Positions 1 to 11,931 of a stretch of 64,000 nucleotides of DNA are shown piece after piece. Each line of letters opens with the position of its first letter. Within the stretch, counting starts at the first letter, position 1. The translations under genes were made by a program, and so were the position numbers. The DNA is from Rhizoclosmatium globosum (taxonomy: Eukaryota; Chytridiomycota; Chytridiomycetes; Chytridiales; Chytriomycetaceae), in NCBI GenBank assembly GCA_002104985.1, contig MCGO01000011.1:372001-436000 (forward strand), given 5' to 3'. The notes below the pieces were generated by a model. The model did no database searches, was not told where the DNA came from, and was given only the letters and a program-made list of their open reading frames with translations.

Positions 1-1255
1 GAGCTGATTTCGATACAAACGCAACATCAAACTAAAGACAAGAAAAGATGAGTGGGAACAATATTCACAAAGAGGATAGATTACCTGGAATGGAGCCTTC
101 AACATCTTTTGGAACACGAAAATAGTTCCCTCAGCTTCACCTTTGTTTTGTAACGCAAATGTGTGAGGTGGTTGGGGCATATTAACTCGGTGCTGGTTCA
201 CCAAAGCCTGAGCATCTTTAAGAAGTCGCTCTTGCAGAATATCTGTTGATGGCCAACAGTTTAAGAAAAGAAAGAACAAACCAAAAGTTCCCTTTACCTT
301 TCACTTTCCAAGTACTTCCAGGAGGAGTGTTGAACGCAGCATACTGAGTCTTGGAAAGGTCAGCAAACTTGCGGTATTCTTTCTTTGTTGATTCTGGCTC
401 GGAATTGTTTGGATCTAAAAAGCTCAATCAGCGTTGGTAAATAGAATGCATGATTCGTTACCATCGTGGATGACGAAAGAGAAATCACCAAGAGAAGGAA
501 CGTTTCCATTCAGCTGGACTTGATTCAACCCCTGAGCAAACATCAATACATGAACATCATCCCCTATCTACATACTCTCTTGGCAGATTTAGCGTCCAAT
601 AGTTCCAGAGATCCTTCGCCAGTGAGAGCAGTGTAAAAGTACAAAGCAATAGCCGTGTCTGACTTTAGTGTGAGCTACCATCAATATAACTAACACTGCG
701 TACCCTTGCTGGCATCAATCGGAGTTCCAGAAATACGAACGGCCCATTCACCACCTATTTTTTGACGAAGCTGATGAGGATCCAATATAGCAGTTTGAGG
801 TGGGGGAACAAACACACCATATTGACCTCCCGGGACTTTCACAAAGTCCGTCTTAATTTCGACATTCGATTTCCCGTCCTTGATAGTTTGCGAACCGTAG
901 TTTCGACCGTCGTGCTCGAGCCAAGCGTAGGCTTCAAGTTCATCGCCTTGTTCGCAGGTGTGTCGAATGGCTGGGAAACGAACCAATCAGCGCCCAACGC
1001 ATTTCCCAAACACCCAACCAAACACACAAACACACAAACACACACACATTTAAAGCCGGTGTAGTCAGAGACATCGTGCCACATCAAGCCCGAGAGAACA
1101 GTGTCCGGTGCGCGCGTGCGTGTTCCAAAGTAGACATTTGGGCGGTACGAGCCCCAGAACAGCGACGCATTGGCGGCGGATGTCTGCGCTGCGAACACGT
1201 CAGAGGCAAGCGCTGTGGCTGGGGCCAGGGCGAGCGCCAGAAGTGTGAGGTGCAT
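1..1255 (-). CDS. CWH41: ER mannosyl-oligosaccharide glucosidase (glucosidase I, GH63), N-terminal part; gene runs off the window
   Basis: Glucosidase I removes the outermost glucose from the Glc3Man9GlcNAc2 glycan soon after its transfer to proteins in the ER. The start at 1255 gives a hydrophobic signal peptide (about residues 1-18). The GH63 N-terminal beta-sandwich domain follows: [23 protein letters not shown], then [16 protein letters not shown] after an intron at about 971-1047, and [12 protein letters not shown]. Later exons give [20 protein letters not shown] and [16 protein letters not shown]. The catalytic C-terminal domain would lie beyond position 1. At least four introns are visible. 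The gene is divergent from the exostosin-like gene, with only 23 bp between start codons. Family assignment is strong; the gene is incomplete here. Confidence 0.9.
1021..1048. repeat. CA/TG microsatellite inside glucosidase I intron 1
   Basis: A run of CA-rich units (AAACACA and CACACA variants) forms the 5' part of intron 1 of the glucosidase gene. On the coding strand it begins exactly at the GTGTGTG donor, so the splice site is itself part of the repeat. Confidence 0.7.
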
Positions 1256-1278
1256 TTCTTTGGTTGCGAGAAAACAGA
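1256..1278. promoter_or_regulatory. Minimal shared upstream region of two divergent genes
   Basis: Only 23 bp separate the glucosidase I start codon (minus strand, 1255) from the first plausible ATG of the exostosin-like gene (plus strand, 1279). The 5' UTRs and promoters of the two genes must therefore overlap each other or the neighbouring coding sequence. No TATA element is visible. If the exostosin gene has an undetected upstream exon, the arrangement changes. Confidence 0.4.
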
Positions 1279-2609
1279 TGAAAGTGGCAGCTTACCCGCT
1301 GCTGCTGCCAGAATGCCCACTCACCATCAAGAGAGACATGTACTATGCGGAAGTACTCGTGCCACAGTTAATTGCTGGTCTAGGTGTCGTTGGCGAGACG
1401 AATGAGGCCTGGGACTGGCTTCTCGTTCCTCACTGCGCGACTCACGTTTATCACTCTTGCGTCTTTGACTCACTCGGAAATGGAAAGCAACGAAACACAG
1501 ACGAATGCAAAGAAGTCGCGGTAAGGTTACTCTGTGGGAAGCCCAGGATGAATGTATTATTGACAGGCTCAACATGTCCAACAATCAGTAAATAAGATTT
1601 CATCACTATGGCCCTACTGGAATTCGTCAGAAGGTCTAGTTTCAAGCCATGTCGAAAGCGCCTAAACGCGTTAAACAGGGTCAGACCACTTGTTTGTATT
1701 CTCTTGGGATCAAGCTTCAGAAGTTCTGGGCTGGGACTCTCCAATCCGATCCCACATATCAAAAGCAGTACATTTAACGACTTTGGGCTCTACCAATCCT
1801 TCAGTGCTTCCGAACTTTGATTATGCCAAAGACATCGTCATTCCAACATATTCACAGTTTACTCATGCCTTTGACATATATCCGGCCTTGCCGTTTTATC
1901 ATTCATCAAACATAATTCCATTCTCACGAATCCTCAAAGCATTGTTCGATGGTTGGAAATGGATTCACCTAAACACTAGCCCAAAACTTCCTTTGATTTC
2001 ATCAATTGATCCCGGATGGGCCTTCAAGTCGCGTCCTATTTTTGCTTACTTTCGAGGAACTATTATTGAAGACTACAGATACAGTTTTGGTGTTCGGCAA
2101 TATCTTCGAGAGCTGGGAAACTCTCTACCTGAGCGATACTATGTAAAAGACCGACACACCAGTATAGAAAATTATTGGCAAGAGCTTGGAAACTCTCGGT
2201 TTTGTCTCTGTCCGTCAGGATGGTCACCTTGGTTTGTTAGAACCTTACCATAACATTTTCAGACTCACCCTTTCACATGAACAGGTCCCCACGACTATTT
2301 GATTGCATTGTCGCACTATCTATCCCCGTTGTCTTTGCTGATGACATTGTTTTTCCATTTGAATCTCAGATTCCATACAACAGCTTTGTAATACGCATCA
2401 ACAATCGCGATATGGGCAACTTAGATTCTGTGTTAAGGCAAATCAGTGAAGTGGATGTGGTGAGGCGACAACGGGAAATGTTGAAGATACGGCATAAGTT
2501 GGTTTGGCCAGCATCAGCGACTGATGCAAAAGAAAATGCCTTGAAGAGTCTTTTGAATGAATTGGATAGAAAATCGAAAGGAAGTGGTGATAAAAGAATT
2601 GACTTATAA
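1279..2609 (+). CDS. Exostosin-like glycosyltransferase (GT47)
   Basis: GT47 enzymes transfer sugars to polysaccharide or glycoprotein chains in the Golgi. Four exons join well: about 1279-1520, 1567-1633, 1679-2231 and 2285-2609. The order of family motifs is [17 protein letters not shown] (N-terminal domain), [19 protein letters not shown] spanning the second exon junction (compare the family WNRSGGRDHfFvf), [29 protein letters not shown], then [20 protein letters not shown] in the last exon. The donor-sugar pocket region is therefore intact. No obvious signal anchor is present if 1279 is the true start, so a 5' exon may be missing. The 44-bp intron at 1634-1678 is short. The substrate is not predictable. 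Confidence 0.75.
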
Positions 2610-2832
2610 CCTATTTTAAGTTGATGGAAATAAATACCTATTTAAGAGTAAAACTCACTCTTATTCCATAGCCTCAGAAATAAGGCTGCAAGAATGAGCT
2701 CTCTGTGTATCAACCTTCTACGACACAGGTGCTAGTTCCTGACGTTCAAGCCTTCCCCCTTTCTTTCCTCCTCCTAAATTTCGCCATCTCCATCCTTCAA
2801 ATCCGAGTCCCACCAAATTAAAAAGTCATCTG

Positions 2833-4411
2833 ATGGCAACAATCGACTCGCGGCCGTCCTCGACGCAGACGCTCTTAGGGTTAGGGTTGCAGCCCGTCGC
2901 CGCGGCCAAGTTCCTGTCGTCGGTGCGCACGTTCGACGTCGAAGGCGGCGAAGGCGAAGCGGCGTCGCGGCGGTCGTCGCTCAAGCGCACCCTCGGCGTC
3001 AATCTGAAGACCGGCGCAACCCTCGCAACGCCAACGCGAATGGCAAGTCCTGTTCCCCTTCAGAGCATCGGAAGCATCGGCCCGAGAAGTCCGAGGGAGT
3101 CGCTTGGCGGCGCGACACTTGCCTTGGACGATGTGTTGGATGTCGATGAGGACGAAGATATTGATTTGGACAGGGACTTGCATGGCAACCAGGACCCCAG
3201 AATTAATACTCTCAGTACTCTGCGTTCGACTGCCAGACCGCCGTCGTTGCAGGTGCCGGACTGGGACGAGCCTCTTATTGCGTACATGGATCCTGAGAGA
3301 CTGCCCATCTGCTTCAGCGATATCATGCCTGCTGAGCTAGAAGGAACGGTGCGTGGATTCTGTTGGTGCCTTGTGCTGGTGTTCAATGATCTGACCCTTG
3401 TGATTTGTTTCTGTAGCTTGCTGTAGCAACATACTCAGCTCGTATCCGCGAACTCAACGCTGTAATTGCTTCTGAGCCATCACTCTCAGACTATACTCCT
3501 GTCTATCGTGCCGCTTCGCTGGCTGTTTTGACGCTGTGGACTACTACGAGTGCCGTCGTGTTTGGCATTAGATCAACTACTCTTGCTCTCTCTCCTTGGT
3601 ACCTCATGGATACTCTTCTTGCTTTTGTTAGCGTTATTGGCTTTGTGATGGCACTTCTTCTTGTTCGTCATTCATTCAAAATGAGACCTCTTGAGGTTTG
3701 TGTGATCTATGCTGACACATCCAAACCGCTGTCGTACTCACTGCCCTTACTTAGTACCTCGAAAAACTACGATCCCTCATGCATAGATACACCCTAATTG
3801 ACGCTCCTCATCACCTGATTTGGCAACTTCATACTTGTATTGGCTCCCACGTCAGCCACCAAGTGTTTGGTTCCTCCCTCTTCAAGCAACAATATATCAA
3901 ACAGCTCCACCACGCTGGTGTCGGTTTCACAGACTCTCACATGCCAATCCCCACAGTCTCCCTATTCCCCGTCAAACCCGTCGTTTGGTTCTCTGTCGAA
4001 AAGCAAGAATACGAACTTGTCGTTGAGAGTTCTGGCAATTTCGTGATTTCTCCACCTGCACGTGCAAGTCGTTTCGATAGCGACATTGTCCACGCAGGAC
4101 GAAGAGATCTCGATGTTCAAAGTCGCATGGGTCTTGCGGCTTCACCTGTCCCTCATGTGGGTAGTATGCCAGCTCTGTTTGAGGACGTGTTGGCGGAAGA
4201 AGACAGAGCCGATGACGAAGAGACGGCAAAGGAAAAGGTGGAGAGAGAGGAACGTGTCAAGCAATGGACTCAAGGACTTGTCGTTGTGCCTGGTGCAAAC
4301 GTACGCCCTGTCAGTATGTCTGTGGAGAGTTTTTTGGAGATGGAACCAATTGAAGCTGCTATCAGTCAAGGAGCTATTGGTGGTTTGGAGTCAGAAGTGG
4401 AGGAATTGTAG
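2833..4411 (+). CDS. Predicted two-helix membrane protein of unknown function
   Basis: Three exons (2833-3348, 3417-3695, 3755-4411) give a protein of about 480 residues. The first 150 are low-complexity and rich in Ser, Arg and acid, including a VDEDEDIDLDRD patch. Two hydrophobic segments follow (about LAVLTLWTTTSAVVFGI and YLMDTLLAFVSVIGFVMALL), joined by a short loop; then an LEKLRSLMHRYTLIDAPHH segment and a charged C-terminal tail rich in Glu and Lys. The topology (paired helices, then a cytosolic domain) is compatible with an ER or nuclear-envelope protein, but I do not recognise the family. Splice junctions keep the frame throughout, so the gene appears intact. Confidence 0.65.
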
Positions 4412-4653
4412 ACTTTCTTTCCTCTCGCACATGTTCATTCTTCTTCGTTTTCTTCCTGCCTCATATTGTTTTTTGCACCCGTGTTACTGGCATTTTGATA
4501 TATCCTCTTACCTCTTTGATGAGTTCACACAAAGATTAGCTGAATTCGCCTTCATTTCCCTCATCGTTGAATACACACATTATTTGGAATTATGACGAAG
4601 AATACAAAGTCAACTAACAATTTACTTGACTTTTTGAAAATCTCTGAAATCCA

Positions 4654-7600
4654 ATGAGCAGCAGTCCATCTCTCGTCATAAACCTTTCAGAAGCGGAATT
4701 CGAAGATGAAGGAAACTACTATATCAAGTTTGACGTTCTATTCTGGGGCACACCCGCCGAAAAGGCCCCTCGAACCGATGTTTCAACACCTCCTTCAAGA
4801 CATCCTCAGTTTCATCCAAACACGTTCACCTTTCCGATTCCTTCTCAAAGAACAAGTGTAACTTCTGCAAAACATGATCCTCTCAAAATAACAGTCACGG
4901 CTGTAAGGGTTGAAAAGGGGCCTGAAGGTGCAGCTTCAGTCTCGAAAATTGGAAGCCATATATTTCTGTACACAGATGTCGCGTCTCTCAAACAAGAGCT
5001 GAGAAAAACCGAGCTCATCACATTTATGTCTGATCCTTTACCTGGATTTCCTGCTAAAGCTGCTGGACATCTTCGATTGAGCATATATTTGGACATGGGA
5101 GAATCCGAAAGACGAAGCATTTCAGGGCCAGTTCCGAACCATCGCCCTAGTTTGTTGGAGTCTGGGTTTAGTGGAGAAAATTTACTTCTTCGAGCGCGAT
5201 TTGACGACGACGATGGAAATGATACGCAACATCGAAAGTCACATTCGGCGGAGAGCAGAGCAAGTGATCTCTTACGTGAGTAATTTTAACCCGCAATTAT
5301 AATATTAATATAGTGAAAAGCCAAAGAATTTATTTCGCCTTCTCGAGTTGGTGTTGGCCAACGAATAACCGTGTTCATTCACAACATCTGGAATCTGCCC
5401 AGTCTAAACATTTTGAACACATCACAAATATCAAATCCAATTCCTTTTGTTTCCATCAAGACTGCACAAGAAGCCGCGAGTGGTGTTCGAGCAAAACTTG
5501 TGACAAACACGGCACTTCCAGGACGCGAGGCTAGTTTTGCCGAAAAATTCACGTTAGAGCTTACTGAGCCGTATTCACCGACAAACTCCCCAGAAATCTT
5601 TATTTCAATCTTGGACGAGGCTTCAAAACGCTTTATTGCAAAATTCGTGTTGCCCATCGCTCCTTCAATATTTTCATCCTATCGTCAATTGACTCTAGTT
5701 CTTCGATCTGTATCAACTGTTCATAAAGATTGCACTCCATGTCTCAGAGTGTCGATTAGGAGTGAAGACGCTTCAATATCTTCGCCATCAGCATTACAAC
5801 GCGATTATAATTCTAAAATGCTTGTATTAGAGTGCTTTTTGCGTGGTATCGTTGCAAAGGAGCTTCCATTCGCAGCGCGTTGCATCGCTGCAGTGAAAAT
5901 TGTACATAGTTCCAGCGAATACCTGGCCAGGATGAGTCTTGTACTCAAAAGACTTCAGGTATTGTAGTATTATTGCATAAAAGAAGGATTGAATTACTTT
6001 GTCATACAGGAAGGATGTCCAACCACTTTTCCCCAACTAGCCCCTATTGCTCAGTTGGACTTCGACTCGAACGGAACTCTCATAAGTGATTACCCTCTTA
6101 TCAAAGACGCATCGGCTCCACATTCAATTCATGATAAACATCCTGCGAATCCGTCCAAGCGAAAATCAAACGATGATTCGTACTACCAACTGACTCTAAG
6201 TTCACAATATACTACAAAACCAGAATGGAATGAGCACTTTGTATTCTTTATCGATATGGTAATGTATTCGATAGGCTTCCATTTGCAAAAAAACTCATCT
6301 CCGTCCAGCTCAAATTCAATGCTGAGACGTCCTTGGTGATCGAGTTTTATAGAGATCCCCCCATCAATGAAACAAGAAAAACTGTAACTGATTTAGCTAT
6401 TGATGACTTATTAGCCTACGCCGTTGTTCCCTTGGGCGACTTTTCGATCATAACTCCATCCGAACAAAGGAATATCATCAAACTGGAAAAAGTACAGCTC
6501 AAATTCTTAGGCCAGTACAACCATTTTCTTGGAGTCGATGATGTGACTTGCGCGTTGGACATTCGCGTACCAGATGGTTGGGTATGTTCTTACATAATTC
6601 GAAAAAACTCCAGTCCTAAAGCCTGAATTACAGAACCAAATCAACCCGGAGTCTATGAAACCAAAAGCTGTCGTAAAACCAGAAAAGAGGCACCAGTCTA
6701 CATTCCGAGGCAGTTTTGAACAACTCTTGGAGATGGTGAAACAAGAACGCGAAGCTGAGTTAACCGCTGCTGCAGCTGCCGAAGAATCGTAAGAGCCTAA
6801 TTATTTTTTTGAGTTTCGACTAAAAAGAGATTGGAAGGTCGCTCGAAGACAAGGAGGTTACGTTTAAATATTCAGATGTCGAGCAACGTCAAAGATTGAT
6901 TGATAGGCTCCTGCAAGAATTGGAAAACAGATCAATGTCTATTCAAAAGTTAGGGGTAGATATAGTTGGATTGAAAGAACGGAACCAAAAGTATGAAGTA
7001 AGTGATGTCAGACTTCTGGATGAAATTTAAGTCTTTCCAGGATAAAATCAAGCACTTGGAATCTATATTGCATGAAAAAGATGTCAAAACAAATCAACTG
7101 CTGAATACAATAGACATCAAGGACATCCCTCTACCAGAACTTCAACGACGGTATACCTCAATGGCAGATCGACTCCAATCTGAAATATCAAAAAACAAGG
7201 AGCTTTTATCAAAGCAGGAATCCTACAATCTGAACTTGATGGAACGAAATGACTTTGAAAAGAAGTATCTTGAACTTCAACAAGCTCATATGGGCCAACA
7301 AAATTTGCTTCAGAGATTGCAAAAGGATCAAGATTCTTTGAAAGACACCAAAGAAACTCTCAAAAAGCAGGAGAGGATCATAACCAAGCTTGGAAGTTAC
7401 TTGAAAGATCGATTGCCGTCAAATCTGCAAGGTGATCAATCAACAACATCCTTTCGAACATATTTGACAATTATTGCGTAGGAAAAGTCAATGACGTTTT
7501 AATGTCAAAAGAGCCTGAAGACGTTGAAGTTAACCTCCACAAAATTCTTGCCGAAGAAAATGCTCAACTGAAAAAGCGAATCATGGAACTAGAGAGCAGA

Positions 7601-8382
7601 AAAGATGTCATTGGAGAAAGTGAGGATACACCAGTCCCACGAGGATCAGTTCCTCAAGACCAGTATTATGAAGCATTAATGCGCGCCGAAACGAATGAAA
7701 CTCGCATCATTGCCCTTGAACAAGAGCTCACCAATAATGCACGTGAATTTGCGAGAAAGTTAGCAGACATGCAAAAACAACTCATAGCAAAAGAGCTTTC
7801 AAAACCTTTGCCGAATTTAGGAGCGCTAAAAGGTGTTCGGAAGGATTCACCTGTGGAAGTAAGCATATCGCTTTTGTTAACTCAACAAAACGTTAATCCA
7901 ACCTGATATAGGAGAGGGGTCGAGAATATAGGACACGGAGTCCACCAACAGAAAGAAGATATCAATCTCCGATCGATGATCCCTATATGCCACAATCCAG
8001 TTCTAATCGGTCCGTCAAGATTCCAGTGTATCGTGAACTTGAGTCCTCAGTCAAATCTAAACGACAGTCTGATGAGAATGGCAACTCAAACCATCGCTCT
8101 GATGAAAGCCTAGAAGAGAACGATAATTATTTCGACTCAGATTCTCGACGAAATCACTCAGTTTCACCTCCAAAAACTCACCTCTTTTCGAAGAATCATC
8201 ATGACGACAAGGAACCACGATATGGAGTAATACGCAAAACTCATCATTTAAGGGAGAAGATACGATCCGGAAGATCTCATCAAAAAGAATCCTCATATAG
8301 TGGGGTGGTTCCTGAAATTCGATTGACAGACCCGGACAACCACGAATTAACAAACCCAAGTGATCAAGTTATGGTCGCATAG
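4654..8382 (+). CDS. C2-domain and coiled-coil protein, CCDC33-like
   Basis: A multi-exon gene. Three C2-like beta-sandwich regions come first: residues from about 1 to 190; a second starting RVGVGQRITVFIHNIWNLPS; and a third containing YYQLTLSSQYTTKPEWNEHF, a typical C2 strand motif. A further sandwich-like segment (KLEKVQLKFLGQYNHFLGVD) follows. From about 6660 the protein becomes a long coiled coil (KIKHLESILHEKD, EENAQLKKRIMELES, ETNETRIIALEQELTNN), then a polar charged tail. This C2-then-coiled-coil order resembles CCDC33, a protein of ciliated cells, which would suit a fungus with flagellated zoospores. The first intron (5276 to about 5318) was fixed by reading-frame continuity; later junctions are approximate. 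The ortholog call is tentative. Confidence 0.5.
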
Positions 8383-8498
8383 TGATTTTTTATGTACACT
8401 AACTCATAACTGAGCAGACTGAAAGCCGTGAGAAGCGATACAGTCCTCCAAAGATTTCAACAGCAAAGCGACTTCCAATCTTCAATAACTCACTTTAC

Positions 8499-11400
8499 TC
8501 ATGAACATAAGCCACATAATTTCTCAATACACTCCACATCTCGAATAAATACCAAACTAGCTTGATCCCTCAAATAGTGAGGAAACACAACTTCTTCCAA
8601 TCCCAATCCATCGACGGGTGGCTTGATGCTTCCTTTTCCCACTTGAATCCTCATCCAAATATCGTTCGCGTCTTTTTTCGCAACAGCAGCCAATACTTTT
8701 TTGGAAGCGTCTTGGACCTTCTCGTGTTGATCTGATGCCAAAAATCCCCAAACGCAATCCGTTATACGTATCAACTCAGGAACTTGAATTACAGGTATTG
8801 AGTTAACGATGCCAGAGAGTGTTTCCATCGCCTTGACAACAATCTTGAACACCACATTATGTGGGTCCCGCAATGTACCAGTTTGCTTAATTATAGTACC
8901 TCGCTTCTTCGCATCACCTGAAGGAGTGAAGGAAAAGGTTTTCAAAACATGTTCAAGCTTAGGTAGTAGGTCTTGCAGAAAGCGTCGAAGTAAAAAATCT
9001 CTTGACACAGTGGCAAACGAAGAAATGAGGTTCAAGGCTTCGAGTATCACATAGTGTTGAGATGTACTTCCAAGAAGACGTATAATTGTTGGCCAGAGAA
9101 CATGTGCCAGCGGATTCATGGTGTTAGGTTTGTCTTTTAGGAGCAAAACAGATTTTGTGGACAAGCGAAGAACTAGAGTTTGAAGGTGTGGGTCATCCCG
9201 TGTAAGGAAGTGTTGAGCTTTTGTCAGTATTTTCTGAGCCATTTGTTCCGAGCTCGTGAGTTTGGGCTTCCCATCTTCTTGCTCGCGTTCCTCTTCTTTG
9301 TCCACTTCTTGCATCAATTCCTCGTCCGTTGGTTCCTTATCTTCAGCGAATTCTTTCTTAGAAAAAGAAAACGGAACCCCGGGTTCTCTTGGTGGTATAT
9401 TTTTCTCCATCGCATCCCATTCTTTCCGCCTCTTCATCTTTTCGTGATACAGATCCTCAAATTCTTTCATGGCTTTAGAGACACCGTCAAATGCGCTTTC
9501 TTCTTTTGCTGCTTCCATAACTAAACCACCAATGTTCTTGGTTGAGCCTCCAATGACCCCGACAAGAATCTCTAAAGCGCCAAAGACACTTTCTAACAAC
9601 GCATATTCACTTTGTCTGAAGTCAATCGCCATCAACACGTCTTCAAAGACATCGTCTAGATATGGTACTACATCTGTCCCCGCAACACCCAGAACCGCAA
9701 CAAGAACATTTGGAGCATTTGGATATTCACCAAGATACCGAAGTCGCAAGGACAAATCGTTGACAATGTAGTCAATGTTTTGGACGATGAGTGTTTGGAC
9801 AGTTGTTCCACATGATTGGGCCATTATCTGGAGCGTTCCCGCTGCTGTTTCGCTCACCATTCTGTTCGTATCACCAATTTTCTCAATGACTGGATAGAGC
9901 ACATCGATCAAGAATGGCGAAAATTCACCACGCGGACCAAGATATCGGGAAGCTGCTGAGATTCCATCGAGTAGTAGACAAGTGCTAACAACATTCTGGT
10001 TGATTGTTTTTATGATTGTTTTTGACTTGGTATCATCAGACTGAGGGGTTGGAGATTGAATAAGGGATAGTTGACGTCGTGTGGTTGGAGCTGGGAGGAT
10101 AGGAGACGATAAGTAGACCATTATTAAGCTTTGTAAGATTGCCATTGGAACACTAGAGTCCTTATGGGGTAGCCCGGAACTGAATTCGTTCATCAGGAAG
10201 ATGATAACAGATTTATCTGAGTCCGTTTCTTCAAATAGAGAGACAAGCATTGCAAATATCTGATCTGAGTTTCCAAACTCTGCCAAAAACTTAAGGACTC
10301 GCGAAACACCAGTCAAAACGTCTTGAGTTTGATTAGAATCTAGATATTTCGTCACCAGTGAACCGACAGCTGTGATTTCTTGTTCACTGTTGTTGATTGC
10401 AAGAGATGACTTTCCAATGTCTCTGTCCTCAATTAACTTGATGTTTGAATGCTCGAAAGCAACGTTTTTGAGTACAGCCCGCAGGAACTCGTTGACAACT
10501 TCATTCGTAAACTGAAACTCCTTCAAGTCTTCAGACCAACGACCCAATGCTGTCAAATAGCCGCCACAAAGTCGTAGCAAGTCACTTTTTAATCCCCAAT
10601 CAGCGCCTACCAATACATTCGGAATATCATGACGCATCAAACGAGATAGATCCTTAAGCATCAAAGATGAGAACGGAGGGTGATTCAAGATCGATTCAAC
10701 ACTACTGCTACATTCTATTCGAACTTCCTCAGTTTCATCGTGCATAAATCCAGAAATGCATTGGAGGAGAGTCATTGCTATGGAATCATCCCTTCCCAGC
10801 GTTATCCGGCATTTTTGAAGGAGAGACGAGGAGAATTGGACATACGAAAGTCGAACTTTATAATTTTGATGACATTGTGGTTTGCGTAATGGTGACAACA
10901 ACTTTTTCGTGACTTGAGCGATTCGTGTGCAAGTGTTTGTATACCATTGAAGATTTCTGATATCGCTTTGGGGCAATATCGGTGCGTTTGTTGAAGCTAA
11001 GAGATTATTAGGCTAGTTAATCAGTTTATCTCCAGCATACCTTGTTCAGGAGCACTATCGTTGTCCTTAGCTTTAGACAGACTGGCCTGAACAACCTCAA
11101 ACCACGGCCCATCCGTCAATCCATTACAAATCACTAAACTGAGTAGATCTAAGGCTTTAACCATTACGTTGGAACCAATCTTGTCAACGCTTCTCTTCTC
11201 AATAAATACAACCAGGTTCGAGACAAGGCCGGGAAGTACTTTTGCAGTATTTTCAGGTGATAGTAAGTTGACTATTAGGCCGAGCGTTTCCAAAGAAGCT
11301 ATATGTAGCTGCTTGTCGGTAGTTGGATTGAGAGTGTCAAGAATTGTAGAAATTGCTTGACCGTAAAGAGGCACGAACCGAGAGTCCCTGAGTTGATTAG

Positions 11401-11910
11401 ACAGCAGCTTAGCATCAGGATGGGTGGATGGATTAGGGTCTGCAAGGACTACGCCGAGAGCCTTGATGGCAGCAGTTTTCAGTTCATCTGACACGACAGC
11501 ATTTGCAGGGGCACTGTTTGGATTCGGTGGAATGCAACCATAGAGAATGAGAAGCGGAGTTGAAATGAGGACATCGCGGGTTCTTTTGCGGAGCAGTTAG
11601 ACCCAACAACCAGTTAACCAGCCAAAGAAAGAAAGCAAACAAACACTGTCAAAGTCACATGGCCACGCGCAGCTTTCAAAGCCGGCGCAAGAGCCTCTGC
11701 CGCGGCTTCCTTCGTTTGAACCGGCGCCGAATCGTTCGCAACAACGGAAAACAGCGACGACACAATCGACAGCGGCCCAGTTCCATCCGTCGTCAAGTCT
11801 GCCGCAATCCGCACTTCGCCACACAGCGGCGCAATCTCCGAAAACCTTCCTTGCGATTCGGCGAGTCGAAGTCGGGCTGCGAGAAGGCCAAATGATGGTG
11901 CTCCCATCAT
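8499..11910 (-). CDS. TTI1: TELO2-interacting protein 1 (TTI1), HEAT-repeat subunit of the TTT complex
   Basis: TTI1 works with TEL2 and TTI2 and Hsp90 to fold and stabilise PIK-related kinases (TOR, ATM/ATR, DNA-PK types). Three exons: 11667-11910, about 11041-11586, and 8499-10990. The protein is about 1,090 residues, close to the human 1,089, and is alpha-helical throughout. The C-terminal part matches the family: HVLWPTIIRLLGS, then DFLLRRFLQDLLPKLEHVL, and VQDASKKVLAAVAKKDANDIW. An acidic insert (EELMQEVDKEEEREQEDGK) lies in the middle, where CK2-site regions occur in TTI1. The exon 1-2 junction is off by one in phase, so the exact splice sites or one base are uncertain. Divergent from the CAP10 gene with 21 bp between ATGs. 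Confidence 0.75.
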
Positions 11911-11931
11911 TTCTGTTGAAAGTCAAAACAA
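11911..11931. promoter_or_regulatory. 21-bp divergent intergenic region between TTI1 and the CAP10 gene
   Basis: The TTI1 ATG (complement, 11910) and the CAP10-like ATG (11932) are only 21 bp apart. Both starts fit their family N termini: a helical HEAT start and a signal-anchor start. Promoter elements must therefore extend into one or both coding regions. Confidence 0.45.

Noticed and set aside
839..1405. Several plus-strand ORFs opposite glucosidase I exon 1
   Set aside because: Arg/Cys-rich shadow translations of a GC-rich exon with no family resemblance. Only the part after 1279 joins the exostosin frame.
2875..2888. Two TTAGGG units in a row, like telomere repeats
   Set aside because: They lie inside the first exon of a coding gene and encode LGLGL. 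Two units are expected by chance, and there is no chromosome-end context.
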